Assembly: GCF_014843845.1 (NCBI RefSeq)
Contig: NZ_JHQS01000019.1
Coordinates: 1-64,000 of the forward strand
Direction: 5' to 3'
Origin: Mesorhizobium amorphae
Lineage (GTDB): Bacteria > Pseudomonadota > Alphaproteobacteria > Rhizobiales > Rhizobiaceae
DNA length: 64,000 bases
Each line of letters begins with the position of its first letter. Within the stretch, counting starts at the first letter, position 1. Both the position numbers and the translations under genes were made by a program. Below are positions 10,132-20,043 of this stretch, one piece after another. The notes beneath the pieces are model-generated. The model had not been told where the DNA came from and made no database searches. It saw only the letters and a program-made list of their open reading frames with translations.

Positions 10132-11160
10132 TCACCCCCGTAACTTCCGCTGCCGCCACGCATCCAGCGTTTCGTCGATGATCCGCTCCGGCACTTGGTC
10201 GAGTTCGAACACGGTGTCGATTTCCAGCACGTCGAGCTGATCCAGGAACCCGGCGGGCGCCGTGCCGTGGCGCAGCCTGGCGGCGTCCTTGGCGGTGGTG
10301 ACGAGGCCTAGCCCTTCGCGGCGCGCCGTGCCGGCGAGTTCGGCAAGCTCGTCCTCGCCATAGAAATGATGATCCGGAAAGGCCCTCGAGAGCACCACCT
10401 CGCCGCCGGCGGCGCGAAGCGTGTCGAAAAATTTTTCGGGATGGCCGATGCCGGCGAAGGCCAGGAACCTTCTGCCGGCAAAGCGCTCCTTACCCCGAGG
10501 TAAGGTATGCGCCTCGAAGATCGGCCGGCCGGCGCGCGCCGCCTGGCGGACCACCGCATCGGCGGCGGTACCCTCGCCCATCTTGAGCAGCGCACTGGTG
10601 AAGACCAACTGGTCGACGATGTTTGCCCTGAGCGGCCCGCCGGGAATGACGCGGCCATTGCCGATGCCGTAGCGCGTGTCGACGACGACCAGCGCAAAGT
10701 CGATATGGATGCGCGCGCTCTGGAAGCCGTCGTCCATGATGAGGAAGTCGCAGCCGTGCTTCTCGATGAGCAGCCTGGCGCCCGCCGCACGGTTCGGCGA
10801 CACCGCGACCGGCGCATGTTCGGCCAGAAGCAGCGGCTCGTCGCCGACATGCTTGGCGGCGTCATGGTGCGGATCAACGAGATGCGGCTGCGCGAACGAG
10901 CCGCCATGGCCGCGCGACAGGAAGCCGGGATTGAGCTGCATGCGTTTGGCCTGCCTGGCCAGCGCGATGGCCACCGGTGTCTTGCCGGTGCCGCCGACGG
11001 TGAAATTGCCGACGCACAGCACCGGTGCCTCGACCTTTTCGCGCGGCGCGCGGCGCATGCGGCGGCCGGCGACAATTGCATAGGCGGCCGACAGCGGCGA
11101 CAGCGCCAGCACGCGCCAGTCCGGCTTTTCCCACCAGAAGGGCGGCGCCTCGGAGGTCAC
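10132..11160 (-). CDS. lpxK: Tetraacyldisaccharide 4'-kinase LpxK
   Basis: 342 residues. The P-loop is VGNFTVGGTGKTP (about residues 50-62), and the LpxK signature DDGFQ follows. The enzyme phosphorylates the 4' position of the lipid A disaccharide precursor at the cytoplasmic face of the inner membrane. The start is a GTG at 11158-11160 whose ribosome site GGGAGG is embedded in the last codons of waaA, so the two are translationally coupled with a 1-nt gap. The gene is last in the envelope operon that begins around 13.5-15.7 kb. Confidence 0.95.
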   Translation of the reverse strand: MTSEAPPFWWEKPDWRVLALSPLSAAYAIVAGRRMRRAPREKVEAPVLCVGNFTVGGTGKTPVAIALARQAKRMQLNPGFLSRGHGGSFAQPHLVDPHHDAAKHVGDEPLLLAEHAPVAVSPNRAAGARLLIEKHGCDFLIMDDGFQSARIHIDFALVVVDTRYGIGNGRVIPGGPLRANIVDQLVFTSALLKMGEGTAADAVVRQAARAGRPIFEAHTLPRGKERFAGRRFLAFAGIGHPEKFFDTLRAAGGEVVLSRAFPDHHFYGEDELAELAGTARREGLGLVTTAKDAARLRHGTAPAGFLDQLDVLEIDTVFELDQVPERIIDETLDAWRQRKLRG

Positions 11161-11161
11161 G

Positions 11162-12478
11162 CTACCTCCCGTTGGCGCCCTTCAGGCGCGACTTGACGAC
11201 CAGCGGCTGGATATACGGCTCCAGCGACTTCAGCGTGCGCGCCAGCGCGCCGCGCATCTCGTCGACGGTCGCCACACCGGCCGCCATCATCTCATAGCGC
11301 GCCGCCTCGTTGGTCAGAAGGAAATTGACCGCGCCGGCCAGCATGTCGCGGTCGCGCACGAGTCTCGCCCCGCCACTGTCGAGCAGCCGCTGATAGGCCT
11401 CGCGGAAATTCTGAACATTGCGGCCGGCGAGCACCGCCGTCTCCAGCATCGCCGGCTCAAGCGGGTTCTGGCCGCCCTCGGAGGTCAGCGACCGGCCGAC
11501 GAAGGCGATCTCCGTCAGCCTGAGATAAAGCCCCATCTCGCCGATCGTGTCGCCAAGCAGGATATCAGTGTCGGCGGTGATCCTGTCCCCCTTGCTGCGC
11601 CGGGCGAGCTTCAGGCCCATGCCGGAAATCTGCGCGGCCAGCGCCTCGGCGCGGTCCGGATGGCGCGGAACGATGATCGTCAGCAGGCCGTGATGGCGCC
11701 TGTGCAGCATGGCGTGGACTTCGGCCGCCACCACCTCCTCGCCGTCATGGGTCGAGATCGCCGCCCAGGTCGGCCGCTCGCCGATCTGGCGCTTCAGCGA
11801 GGACAGCGCCTTTTCGTCGAACGGCGGCGGCGCGGTGTCGACCTTGAGATTGCCCGACACGGTGACCGGCCGAGCGCCCAACGAGCGGAAGCGCTCACCG
11901 TCGACATCCGACTGGGCGACGACATGGGCAAGGTTCTCGAACAATGCCTCGGCGATGTTGGCGCGCTTCTTCCAGGAGGTGAAGGAGCGGTCGGACAGCC
12001 TGCCGTTGACCAGCACCTGCGGCACGCGCCGGGCGCCGAGTTCCAGCATGGTCATCGGCCAGATTTCCGATTCGGCGATGATCGCCAGGTCCGGCCGCCA
12101 ATGGTCGAGGAAGCGGCTGACCGCCGGCTTCAGGTCGAGCGGCACATATTGGTGGATGATGCGGGCGCCAAGCCGCTCGTCGGCGACTTGCGCGGAAGTG
12201 ACGGTGCCGGTGGTCAGCACGATGTTGACGCCGTAGTCGAGGATGCTCTCGACCAGGGGAATGACGGCGAGGGTCTCGCCGACACTCGCTGCGTGGATCC
12301 AGATCATCGGCCCTTCCGGGCGTGGCCGGCCGGCGACGCCGTAGCGCTCGCGCCGGCGCACTCGATCTTCCTTGCCACGGGAGGTGCGCCAGGCGACGTA
12401 GGGCCCGATCAGCGGATAGGCGGCGGCGCCCGCGTAGCGGTAGGCCGACAGCATGGCGCGCGCCCAGCGCTCGCTCAC
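11162..12478 (-). CDS. waaA: 3-deoxy-D-manno-octulosonic acid transferase (Kdo transferase)
   Basis: 438 residues, GT-B fold family GT30. Blocks visible: the N-terminal Glycos_transf_N domain (RERYGVAGRPRPEGPMIWIHAASVGETLAVIPLVESIL), and in the C-terminal half EGGQNPLEPAMLETAVLAG. It adds Kdo to lipid IVA or its precursor on the inner membrane. The GTG start at 12476-12478 overlaps the stop of the upstream acyltransferase-like gene by 4 nt (GTGA), so the genes are coupled. lpxK follows directly, matching the conserved rhizobial gene order. Confidence 0.95.
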   Translation of the reverse strand: MSERWARAMLSAYRYAGAAAYPLIGPYVAWRTSRGKEDRVRRRERYGVAGRPRPEGPMIWIHAASVGETLAVIPLVESILDYGVNIVLTTGTVTSAQVADERLGARIIHQYVPLDLKPAVSRFLDHWRPDLAIIAESEIWPMTMLELGARRVPQVLVNGRLSDRSFTSWKKRANIAEALFENLAHVVAQSDVDGERFRSLGARPVTVSGNLKVDTAPPPFDEKALSSLKRQIGERPTWAAISTHDGEEVVAAEVHAMLHRRHHGLLTIIVPRHPDRAEALAAQISGMGLKLARRSKGDRITADTDILLGDTIGEMGLYLRLTEIAFVGRSLTSEGGQNPLEPAMLETAVLAGRNVQNFREAYQRLLDSGGARLVRDRDMLAGAVNFLLTNEAARYEMMAAGVATVDEMRGALARTLKSLEPYIQPLVVKSRLKGANGR

Positions 12479-13266
12479 TTAGGGCCGTCCACGAGGCGGT
12501 AGGCCTCGGCGGTGGCGGCGTTGAGCGAGGCGGTCAGTTCCTGGCGCTTGCGCTCCATCTCGGCGTCGTCGGCATTGGCCGGCACCTGTACCGGCGTGCC
12601 GAGCACGATCGCGCAACGGCCGAACGGCAGGTTGATGGTGGTCTTGTCCCAGCTCTTCTCCAGCACTTTGCGGCGGCTGGTGGCGATGGCCGCGGGCATG
12701 ATCGGGCGGCCCGAGAGCCGCGCCAGAAGGACGATGCCGAGCCCCGCGTCGCGCGGCGTGCCGTGGGGTATGTCTGCGATCATGGCGACGTTCTTGCCGG
12801 CCGTGAGCGACTTTTTCAGGGCAATCAACGCCTTGGCGCCACCCTTGTCGAGATGCCTGGTGCTGTCACGTCCGCCGGAGCCGCGCACGGCCTCGATGCC
12901 GAATCTCTCGAGCATCAGAGCGTTGAGCTCGGCATCGGCGCTGCGCGAGACCATGGCGACCAGCGGCCGCCCCTTGGGATAGTAGGCCGGCGTCAGAAGA
13001 TGCTGGCCGTGCCAGAGCGCGATGATGCCGGGTTCCAGATGCGCATAGGCGCCGCCCGCAACCTTCGCCGATCCCTCGACCGTGCGATTGGTCAGGCGCA
13101 CCAGACGCACGAACTGCGCCAGCAGGCCGACGATGACGTTCTTGACGATTCGCGACTGCGCCAGCGGTTCGCGGACCCTGCGCCAGAAGGCCTTGGTGGC
13201 TCGGCTGCCGCCACGGCCCGCGGGCGCGGCCTCGCCGGCCGGCGCTTTCGCCGCATCATGGTGCAT
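12475..13266 (-). CDS. DUF374 lysophospholipid acyltransferase-like protein of the LPS cluster
   Basis: About 263 residues. The block IIALWHGQHLLTPAYYPKGRPLVAMVSRSADAEL with FGIEAVRGSGGRDSTRH is the DUF374 signature, a relative of PlsC/LpxL acyltransferases in which the usual HX4D motif appears as the WHGQ region. The biochemical role is unproven; its constant position beside waaA and lpxK suggests lipid A or LPS acylation or assembly. An in-frame TTG overlapping the previous stop (13273-13275) is an alternative to the ATG at 13264-13266; neither has a clear ribosome site. Confidence 0.85.
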   Translation of the reverse strand: MHHDAAKAPAGEAAPAGRGGSRATKAFWRRVREPLAQSRIVKNVIVGLLAQFVRLVRLTNRTVEGSAKVAGGAYAHLEPGIIALWHGQHLLTPAYYPKGRPLVAMVSRSADAELNALMLERFGIEAVRGSGGRDSTRHLDKGGAKALIALKKSLTAGKNVAMIADIPHGTPRDAGLGIVLLARLSGRPIMPAAIATSRRKVLEKSWDKTTINLPFGRCAIVLGTPVQVPANADDAEMERKRQELTASLNAATAEAYRLVDGPK

Positions 13267-13271
13267 AGAAG

Positions 13272-13517
13272 TCAACCGACGGCCTTGCTGTCTGGGTCGA
13301 GCAGCCGATGCAGGTGAACGACGAAATAGCGCATATGGGCGTTATCGACACTGGCTTGCGCCTTGGCCTTCCAGGCCGTGTGCGCGGATTGATAGTCGGG
13401 GTAGATGCCGACGATGTCGAGCCCATCGAGGTCGCGGAATTCGGTTCCGCCCAGCTTTTTCAGCTCGCCACCGAAAACCAGGTGCAAAAGCTGTTTCTTT
13501 CCGTCTTCCGCGGCCAT
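13272..13517 (-). CDS. DUF4170 domain-containing small protein
   Basis: 81 residues (LHLVFGGELKKLGGTEFRDLDGLDIVGIYPDY, then YFVVHLHRLLDP). The whole protein is the DUF4170 family, found in Rhizobiales between cysQ-like and waaA genes. Its function is not known. It is the first of the coupled run DUF4170-DUF374-waaA-lpxK. Its stop overlaps a possible TTG start of the next gene. A 74-bp gap separates it from the upstream phosphatase gene and may hold a promoter. Confidence 0.85.
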   Translation of the reverse strand: MAAEDGKKQLLHLVFGGELKKLGGTEFRDLDGLDIVGIYPDYQSAHTAWKAKAQASVDNAHMRYFVVHLHRLLDPDSKAVG

Positions 13518-13591
13518 GTCTGTCCTTCACATATCGTGAGTTTTGCAGAGGTCTAGACCAAAGCCGCCGACTTTGGAACCTTTGATGATGG

Positions 13592-14398
13592 TTAACTGTC
13601 CAGCCCGGCAATGACACCGGCAAGCACGGCAAGCAGCGCGCCACTGCCGGCGGCGAGCGCGCCGTGGCGAATCACCTCGCCGGCATAGCGCGGCCGCTCG
13701 CCATGCCGGTCGAGCAAGGCGCCGCCCGCTTCGTGCAGGATGAGATCGGCGGCGGCGATGTCCCAGTCATGCGCGCTCGGCTTGACGAAGGTTGCATCGA
13801 GGCGGCCATTGGCCACCATCGCCAGCCGGTAGGCGAGAGACGGAATGTGGATGACGCGGTTCAGCCGGCCCTGCCACTCAGCCGGCATCAGGTCGACCAG
13901 CGGCTTCGGTCCGCCAATCTCGATCTTTGCCAAGGGCTGGCGCACGGCAATGCGACGACCATTCAGGAACGCGCCCTCGCCGGGCAGCGCCCAATAGGTC
14001 TCTTTCATGGCCGGGCATTCGAGCACGCCGACCAGCGTGCGGCCGTCTTCGACCACGGCGACGCTGACACACCAGGAGCGCAGGCCTTCAAGGAAGCCGC
14101 GCGTGCCATCGATGGGATCGACGACGAAGGTGCGGCGCGCCGAAAGCCTGACGGGATTGTCGGCGGTTTCCTCCGACAGCCAGCCATAGTCAGGCCGCGC
14201 GGAAAGCAAGGTCTCGCGCAGATAGGCATCCGCTGCGTGGTCGGCTTCACTGACCGGCGACGTGCCGCCCTTCATCCAGACCTGCGGGTTGTTGCCGAAA
14301 TAGCGCATGGCGATGATGCCGGCCTCGCGGGCGGCGTCGCGCAGCAGGGCCAGGTCCTCACGGGCTCCGGCCGATATCACCGTATCAGGCGCCGGCAA
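13592..14398 (-). CDS. cysQ: Inositol monophosphatase family, CysQ-like 3'(2'),5'-bisphosphate nucleotidase
   Basis: 268 residues. The metal-binding motifs are SEADHAAD (motif A-like), WLSEETADNP, DPIDGTRGFLEG (canonical DPIDGT) and HDWDIAAADLILHEAGG (motif B, WDxAA). These place it in the FIG/IMPase superfamily, closest in layout to CysQ enzymes that dephosphorylate PAP. A role on an inositol or sugar phosphate cannot be excluded. The TTG start at 14396-14398 has AAGGGA about 7 nt upstream and overlaps the end of the pmbA-like gene. A GTG at 14378-14380 is the alternative. Confidence 0.82.
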   Translation of the reverse strand: MPAPDTVISAGAREDLALLRDAAREAGIIAMRYFGNNPQVWMKGGTSPVSEADHAADAYLRETLLSARPDYGWLSEETADNPVRLSARRTFVVDPIDGTRGFLEGLRSWCVSVAVVEDGRTLVGVLECPAMKETYWALPGEGAFLNGRRIAVRQPLAKIEIGGPKPLVDLMPAEWQGRLNRVIHIPSLAYRLAMVANGRLDATFVKPSAHDWDIAAADLILHEAGGALLDRHGERPRYAGEVIRHGALAAGSGALLAVLAGVIAGLDS

Positions 14399-15728
14399 GG
14401 GTCATCCCTTCGATCATCAGCGTCGGGGCCGCGGTGCCGAAATCGCGATCGAGATCGCTGGCCGGAATCATGTTGAGGAACATCGTCTTCAAATTGGAGG
14501 CGATGGTCACCTCCGCCACCGGATAAGCAAGCTCGCCATTCTCGATCCAGAAGCCGGACGCGCCACGGCTGTATTCGCCGGTGATCATATCGACGCCCTG
14601 GCCGAACACTTCGGTGACATAGAAGCCGCTCTTCAGCGACTTGATCAAATCTTCCGGCGTGCGTTCGCCCGGCTCAATGGCGAGGTTGGTCGAGGATGGC
14701 GAGACGGAGGAGCCACTGCGCGAGCCGCGTCCGTTGGTGACGAGGCCAAGCTCACGCGCGGCCGAGGTCGACAGGAACCAGTGGTTGAGAACGCCCTTTT
14801 CGACCATCAGCAGCATCTTTCCCTCGACACCTTCGCCGTCGAAGGGACGCGAGGCCTGGCCGCGGCGCCTGAGTGGTTCGTCGGTGACGGTGATCGCGGC
14901 CGAGGCCACCTGCTTGCCCATCATGTCGCGCAGGAAGCTGGTCTTGCGCGCCACGGCGGCGCCATTGATGGCGCCGGCGAGATGACCGGCAATGCCGCGC
15001 GCAACGCGCGGATCGAACACGACATCGACCGGCCCGGTCGCCGCCTTGCGGGCGCCGAGGCGGCGCACGGCCCGCTCGCCGGCCTTGCGGCCGATATCTT
15101 CGGGTGCGTCGAGATCGGAAAAATGCTGGTGCGAGGAGTACTCGTAGTCGCGCTCCATGCCGGTGCCCTCGCCGGCAATGACGCTGGCCGAGCGCGAAAA
15201 GCGCGAGGCGACATACTGACCGACGAAGCCGTGCGAGGTGGCGAGCACCAGGCCGCCGAGCCCGGCGCCGGCGCTGCTGCCGGACGAATTGGTGACGCCC
15301 TTGACGGCAAGGGCTGCCGCTTCCGCCGCAAGCGCCGCTTCCTTCAGTTCATCGGCCGAAACCTCGGTCGGGTCGAACAGATCGAGGTCGCGCGGCGTTT
15401 TCGCCAGCAGCGCGGGATCGGCGAGGCCCTGATAGGGATCCTCCGGCGACACCTTGGCCATGGCGACCGCGCGCTCGGCCAGCGCCTTCGGGTCGGAGGC
15501 GGCGGTCGCCGACACGCTCGCAACGCGCTGGCCGACGAACACACGCAGCGAGACATCTTCGCTCTCGGACGATTCGGTAGCCTCGACCTTGCCCAGCCGC
15601 ACCGACACGCCAGCCGAGCGACCGCGCACCGCGACCGCATCCGCGGCATCGGCGCCGGCACGTTTGGCGGCCTCGACCAGGGCCGCGACGCGGTCGGTCA
15701 ATTTCGCTGCGTCGAGCGTATTGGTCAT
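14385..15728 (-). CDS. pmbA: TldD/PmbA family metalloprotease component (TldE/PmbA)
   Basis: 447 residues, the normal PmbA length. Typical segments are VASVSATAASDPKALAERAVAMAK, LDLFDPTEVSADELKEAALAAEA and LSTSAARELGLVTNGRGSRSG, with a C-terminal MITGEYSRGASGFWIENGELAYPV. There is no HExxxH motif, as expected for the non-catalytic TldE/PmbA partner of TldD. The pair processes unfolded or modified peptides in the cytoplasm. TldD is not in the window. The ATG at 15726-15728 has AGGA upstream; longer in-frame starts would cross a region with no site. It is coupled to the cysQ-like gene. Confidence 0.92.
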   Translation of the reverse strand: MTNTLDAAKLTDRVAALVEAAKRAGADAADAVAVRGRSAGVSVRLGKVEATESSESEDVSLRVFVGQRVASVSATAASDPKALAERAVAMAKVSPEDPYQGLADPALLAKTPRDLDLFDPTEVSADELKEAALAAEAAALAVKGVTNSSGSSAGAGLGGLVLATSHGFVGQYVASRFSRSASVIAGEGTGMERDYEYSSHQHFSDLDAPEDIGRKAGERAVRRLGARKAATGPVDVVFDPRVARGIAGHLAGAINGAAVARKTSFLRDMMGKQVASAAITVTDEPLRRRGQASRPFDGEGVEGKMLLMVEKGVLNHWFLSTSAARELGLVTNGRGSRSGSSVSPSSTNLAIEPGERTPEDLIKSLKSGFYVTEVFGQGVDMITGEYSRGASGFWIENGELAYPVAEVTIASNLKTMFLNMIPASDLDRDFGTAAPTLMIEGMTLAGA

Positions 15729-15920
15729 GCGTATCAATCCTGCTTTTTCTGCCGGCCTTGGGAGGAAGCCACTGGCACCCATCTATTGGTCCGCCGTGGC
15801 TTGTACAATGGGAAACGCGGCAATCAAAAGGCAAGGCAGCCTGTTCAGAGCCCCAGCCACGCCCATCTCGCCTTTCCGGTCTCGCCGAGAAGGCTTGGCG
15901 TCCTAAGGAGGAAAGGACTG

Positions 15921-17165
15921 TCAGAAGCGATCTGCGGCAAAAGGAGCGACGCGCGCCGCATCGCCGTGTCCGGCGATAAGATCGGCGACCAGCCGCGCCG
16001 TGATCGGCGCCAATGTCAGCCCGAGATGGCCATGGCCGAACGCGTGGACGACGCCGGGACTGCGGCGCGAGAGCCCGATGACCGGACGCGAATCGGGCAG
16101 CGATGGCCGGAAGCCGAGCCATTCCGATGACGGCTTGCCGAGCTGGGGAAAGATCTGCCTCACGCCGCGGTCGAGCAGCGCCAGTCGGCGCGGATTGGGC
16201 GGTGCGGCAAGCCCGCCAAGCTCGACAGTGCCGGCAACACGCAGCCGGCCGGCCATCGGCGTCATGTAGAAGCCGAGATCGACGGGACAGACCGGCCGGT
16301 TGAGCAGCGGCGCATCGGTTGAAAATTCGAGGTGATAGCCGCGCTCGGTCTCGAGCGGAACGCTGTCGCCGGCTTGTGCGGCGAGTGCGCGCGAGCGTGC
16401 GCCGGCGGCGATGACCACCGTCTTCGCTTTGATCCGGAAACCGGGACCGCTGAGCTCGACGCCGTCTGCGCCGGCCCTCAGGCCGGTCACTTCGGCCCTG
16501 GCCAGCGACGCGCCGCGTGCGACGGCCGCCTCGAGCAGGCGGCGCATCACCATGCTCGGATCGGTGACGTTCAGCGAGTCCGGAAAGTATAGGCCACGGG
16601 CCGCGATCGCCTGCAGGCCGGGCTCCAGCCCGGCGACCTGTAGCGGCGTCAGCACCTCCTGGTGGACGCCAAATTCGGCACGCAACGCCCGGCCGCCGGC
16701 GGCAGCGGCAAAGTCGCTCTCGCGGCGGTAGAGATAGAGGCAGCCATTGCGGCGCATAAGGTCCTGCAGGCCGGCCTCCTGCACCATCTCTCCCCAGGCC
16801 GGCAAGGCTTCCGACAGCAGCCCGGCAAGCGCCAAGGCATTGGCGCGGGTGGCCCCGGGCAGCGACTGCCTGACGAAACGGGCGAGCCATGGCGCCAGCT
16901 GGAAAAGCGCGGTCCAGCGCAGCGCAAACGGACTGTCGCGATCGAGCAGCAATTTCGGCAAAGCGCGCAGAACGCCCGGATTGCCGACCGGCATGCAGGC
17001 ATATTCGGCGATCGTCCCGGCATTGCCGAAGGAAGCGCCGGAGCCCGGTTCGTTGGGATCGATGAGCAGGACCTCACGCCCCTCGCCGGCAAGCCGCAGC
17101 GCCGTCGCCAACCCGACAACACCGGCGCCGACGATGGCGATCTCGACTGTTTCGGATGCGGCCAC
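15921..17165 (-). CDS. FAD-dependent amino-acid oxidoreductase, DadA/DAO family
   Basis: 414 residues. The N-terminal FAD-binding motif is IAIVGAGVVGLATALRLAGEGREVLLIDPN. The DadA-like middle includes GNAGTIAEYACMPVGNPGVLRALPKLLLD, and the C-terminal part carries the DAO repeat SRRSPGVVHAFGHGHLGLTLAPITARLVADLI. It probably dehydrogenates a D-amino acid or secondary-amine substrate. The GTG start at 17163-17165 lies 10 nt after the MocR stop with GAGGGG in front, so the two form an operon. The divergent ABC importer (18871 on) probably supplies the substrate. Confidence 0.87.
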   Translation of the reverse strand: MAASETVEIAIVGAGVVGLATALRLAGEGREVLLIDPNEPGSGASFGNAGTIAEYACMPVGNPGVLRALPKLLLDRDSPFALRWTALFQLAPWLARFVRQSLPGATRANALALAGLLSEALPAWGEMVQEAGLQDLMRRNGCLYLYRRESDFAAAAGGRALRAEFGVHQEVLTPLQVAGLEPGLQAIAARGLYFPDSLNVTDPSMVMRRLLEAAVARGASLARAEVTGLRAGADGVELSGPGFRIKAKTVVIAAGARSRALAAQAGDSVPLETERGYHLEFSTDAPLLNRPVCPVDLGFYMTPMAGRLRVAGTVELGGLAAPPNPRRLALLDRGVRQIFPQLGKPSSEWLGFRPSLPDSRPVIGLSRRSPGVVHAFGHGHLGLTLAPITARLVADLIAGHGDAARVAPFAADRF

Positions 17166-17175
17166 GACTGACCCC

Positions 17176-18603
17176 TCAGACGAAGCCAGGCAGTTGCAGA
17201 TGGCCGGCCGCAAGCAGCTCGGCCATCGTACTCAGCGCCATCCGCAAATCGTCGAGCGAACGGGCGGCGCCGACATTGATGCGCACCCCATGCTGTACCG
17301 GCTCGCGGCCGACAGCGAAGGCATCGCCGGGCAGCACGGCAACGCCGCGTTGCAGGCAGGTGCGGGCAAAGCCGGCGCCGCGCCAAGGTTCGGGGAGCCG
17401 CAGCCAGGCATGGGTCGACGTCGAATGGGTCTGGACATCGAAGCCGCCAAGGATGTCGCTCAGCACCGCCTGACGCTGGCGCAGTTCCTGCTTCTGTGCC
17501 TCGATGATGCGCGTTGCCGTCCCCTCCTCCAGCAATTGCGTACCGATCAGCGCCGCCATCGGGCTGATGCTCCAGCAATTGATGCGAAGTGCGGCCGCCA
17601 CCTGGCCGGCGATGGCGCGCGGCGCGATGACGAAACCGAGCCTCAGCCCCGGCGCGATGCATTTCGACAGGCCGCTAATATGGACCGTCAGCTCCGGCTC
17701 GAGGCTGGCCAGCGACGGCGGCGGATTGTCGGCCAGCGGACGATAGACGTCGTCCTCGATGATCAGCACATTGTGGCGGCGGGCGACTGCGACCAGTTCG
17801 TTGCGGCGTTCGGCGCTGAGTGTAATCGTCGTCGGGTTGTGCAGTGTCGGCACCAGGAAGACCGCGCGGGGTCGAAGTTGCCCGCAGGCGGCATCAAATG
17901 CGTCCGGCCGCATACCGCCGCGATCCATGGCGACGCCCCTGAGATCGAGCCCATGCACCCTGCAGAGCGCATTGATGCCCTGATAGGTGACCTCGTCAGC
18001 GAGAATGACCTCGCCCTGCTTGGTCACGGCGCCAAGCACGCAATCCAGCCCGTGCTGGGCGCCAGCCGCCAGCACGACGCGACCGGGATCGCCGTCGCCG
18101 GCCACCGGCCGCATCCATTCGGCGATCGCCGATCTCGCCCACAACGGTCCTTCCGGCGGATGGTAGTCCTGCAGCGTGGCGTAGTGCCGGTGCTTGGCCA
18201 TGCGCGGCAAGAGCAATGCCAGCGCATCGAGATAGGCTGAGGTCGCCGGCCGGTTGACCGACAGATCGACGACCCCGCTATCGTCGCTCGGAGCCGAGAC
18301 GAAACCCGGCCTTTCGCCGGCATCGCGGGCGGCGACCGTGGTTCCGCGCCCCGGCCGTGCCTCGAGCAGGCCGCGCGCCTGCAGCGTCGACAGCGCCCGC
18401 GTCACCGTAGTGACGTTGATGCCAAGCGCCCGCGCAATCTCGCGCTGCGGCGGCAGCCGGTCGCCCACGGCAAGCGTGCCGGCAGCGATCCGTTCGGCAA
18501 TTGCGTCGGCAAGGCGGCGATAGACCGGACCTTCATCCGAGGCGAGTTGCAGGTCTTGAAGCATGCGGATTGGCGGATTTCGGACTGTTGAGACGATTGG
18601 CAT
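17176..18603 (-). CDS. MocR-type regulator: GntR winged helix fused to aminotransferase class I fold
   Basis: 475 residues. A GntR helix-turn-helix (YRRLADAIAERIAAGTLAVGDRLPPQREIARALGINVTTVTRALSTLQARGL, about 28-80) is followed by a full aspartate-aminotransferase fold. The PLP lysine is in HISGLSKCIAPGLRLGFV. MocR proteins sense amino compounds through PLP. The regulator shares an operon with the DadA-like oxidase and is divergent from the ABC importer. The ATG at 18601-18603 has no ribosome site; an internal ATG at 18562-18564 (MLQDLQL) is an alternative. Confidence 0.9.
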   Translation of the reverse strand: MPIVSTVRNPPIRMLQDLQLASDEGPVYRRLADAIAERIAAGTLAVGDRLPPQREIARALGINVTTVTRALSTLQARGLLEARPGRGTTVAARDAGERPGFVSAPSDDSGVVDLSVNRPATSAYLDALALLLPRMAKHRHYATLQDYHPPEGPLWARSAIAEWMRPVAGDGDPGRVVLAAGAQHGLDCVLGAVTKQGEVILADEVTYQGINALCRVHGLDLRGVAMDRGGMRPDAFDAACGQLRPRAVFLVPTLHNPTTITLSAERRNELVAVARRHNVLIIEDDVYRPLADNPPPSLASLEPELTVHISGLSKCIAPGLRLGFVIAPRAIAGQVAAALRINCWSISPMAALIGTQLLEEGTATRIIEAQKQELRQRQAVLSDILGGFDVQTHSTSTHAWLRLPEPWRGAGFARTCLQRGVAVLPGDAFAVGREPVQHGVRINVGAARSLDDLRMALSTMAELLAAGHLQLPGFV

Positions 18604-18612
18604 CTAGCATAA

Positions 18613-18640
18613 GACAATGTTCCGGACAATAGCACTTGTC
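18613..18640. promoter_or_regulatory. Candidate MocR operator: two GACAAT half-sites and an inverted third
   Basis: GACAAT occurs at 18613-18618 and 18625-18630 (12-bp period), and the related inverted CTTGTC at 18635-18640. MocR regulators often bind direct repeats near their own promoter. These lie just upstream of the mocR start in the 267-bp divergent region. This is an inference from spacing only. Confidence 0.35.
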
Positions 18641-18698
18641 TGGTTCATAAATTCAATATCCGATCGCGAAAATCCCACACAATCGGCAAAAAAGTCGC

Positions 18699-18728
18699 TT
18701 GACGGGGAAACTTGTCTGCATCTATGGT
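18699..18728 (+). promoter_or_regulatory. Candidate sigma-70 promoter for the polyamine-type ABC operon
   Basis: TTGACG at 18699-18704 and TATGGT at 18723-18728 are separated by 18 bp, reading toward the ABC operon that starts at 18871. This is the only good -35/-10 pair seen in the divergent region. Confidence 0.4.
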
Positions 18729-18870
18729 TCTTTAACCATCGATTGTGTGAGCATACAAGTTTGGTTTGCCGCCCTTGTGCGGTCAACGCCCCGCGAGACC
18801 GAGACATGCAACGCAAGCCCCTTTTCGTTTCGACCAACGGCCTTGGCGGCCGCACGACGGATTTCCACCG

Positions 18871-20037
<1,167 letters not shown>

Positions 20038-20043
20038 GATCAC

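Noticed and set aside
12475-13266. LpxL/HtrB late acyltransferase
   Set aside because: The HX4D layout and length differ. The WHGQ and RSADAEL blocks match DUF374.
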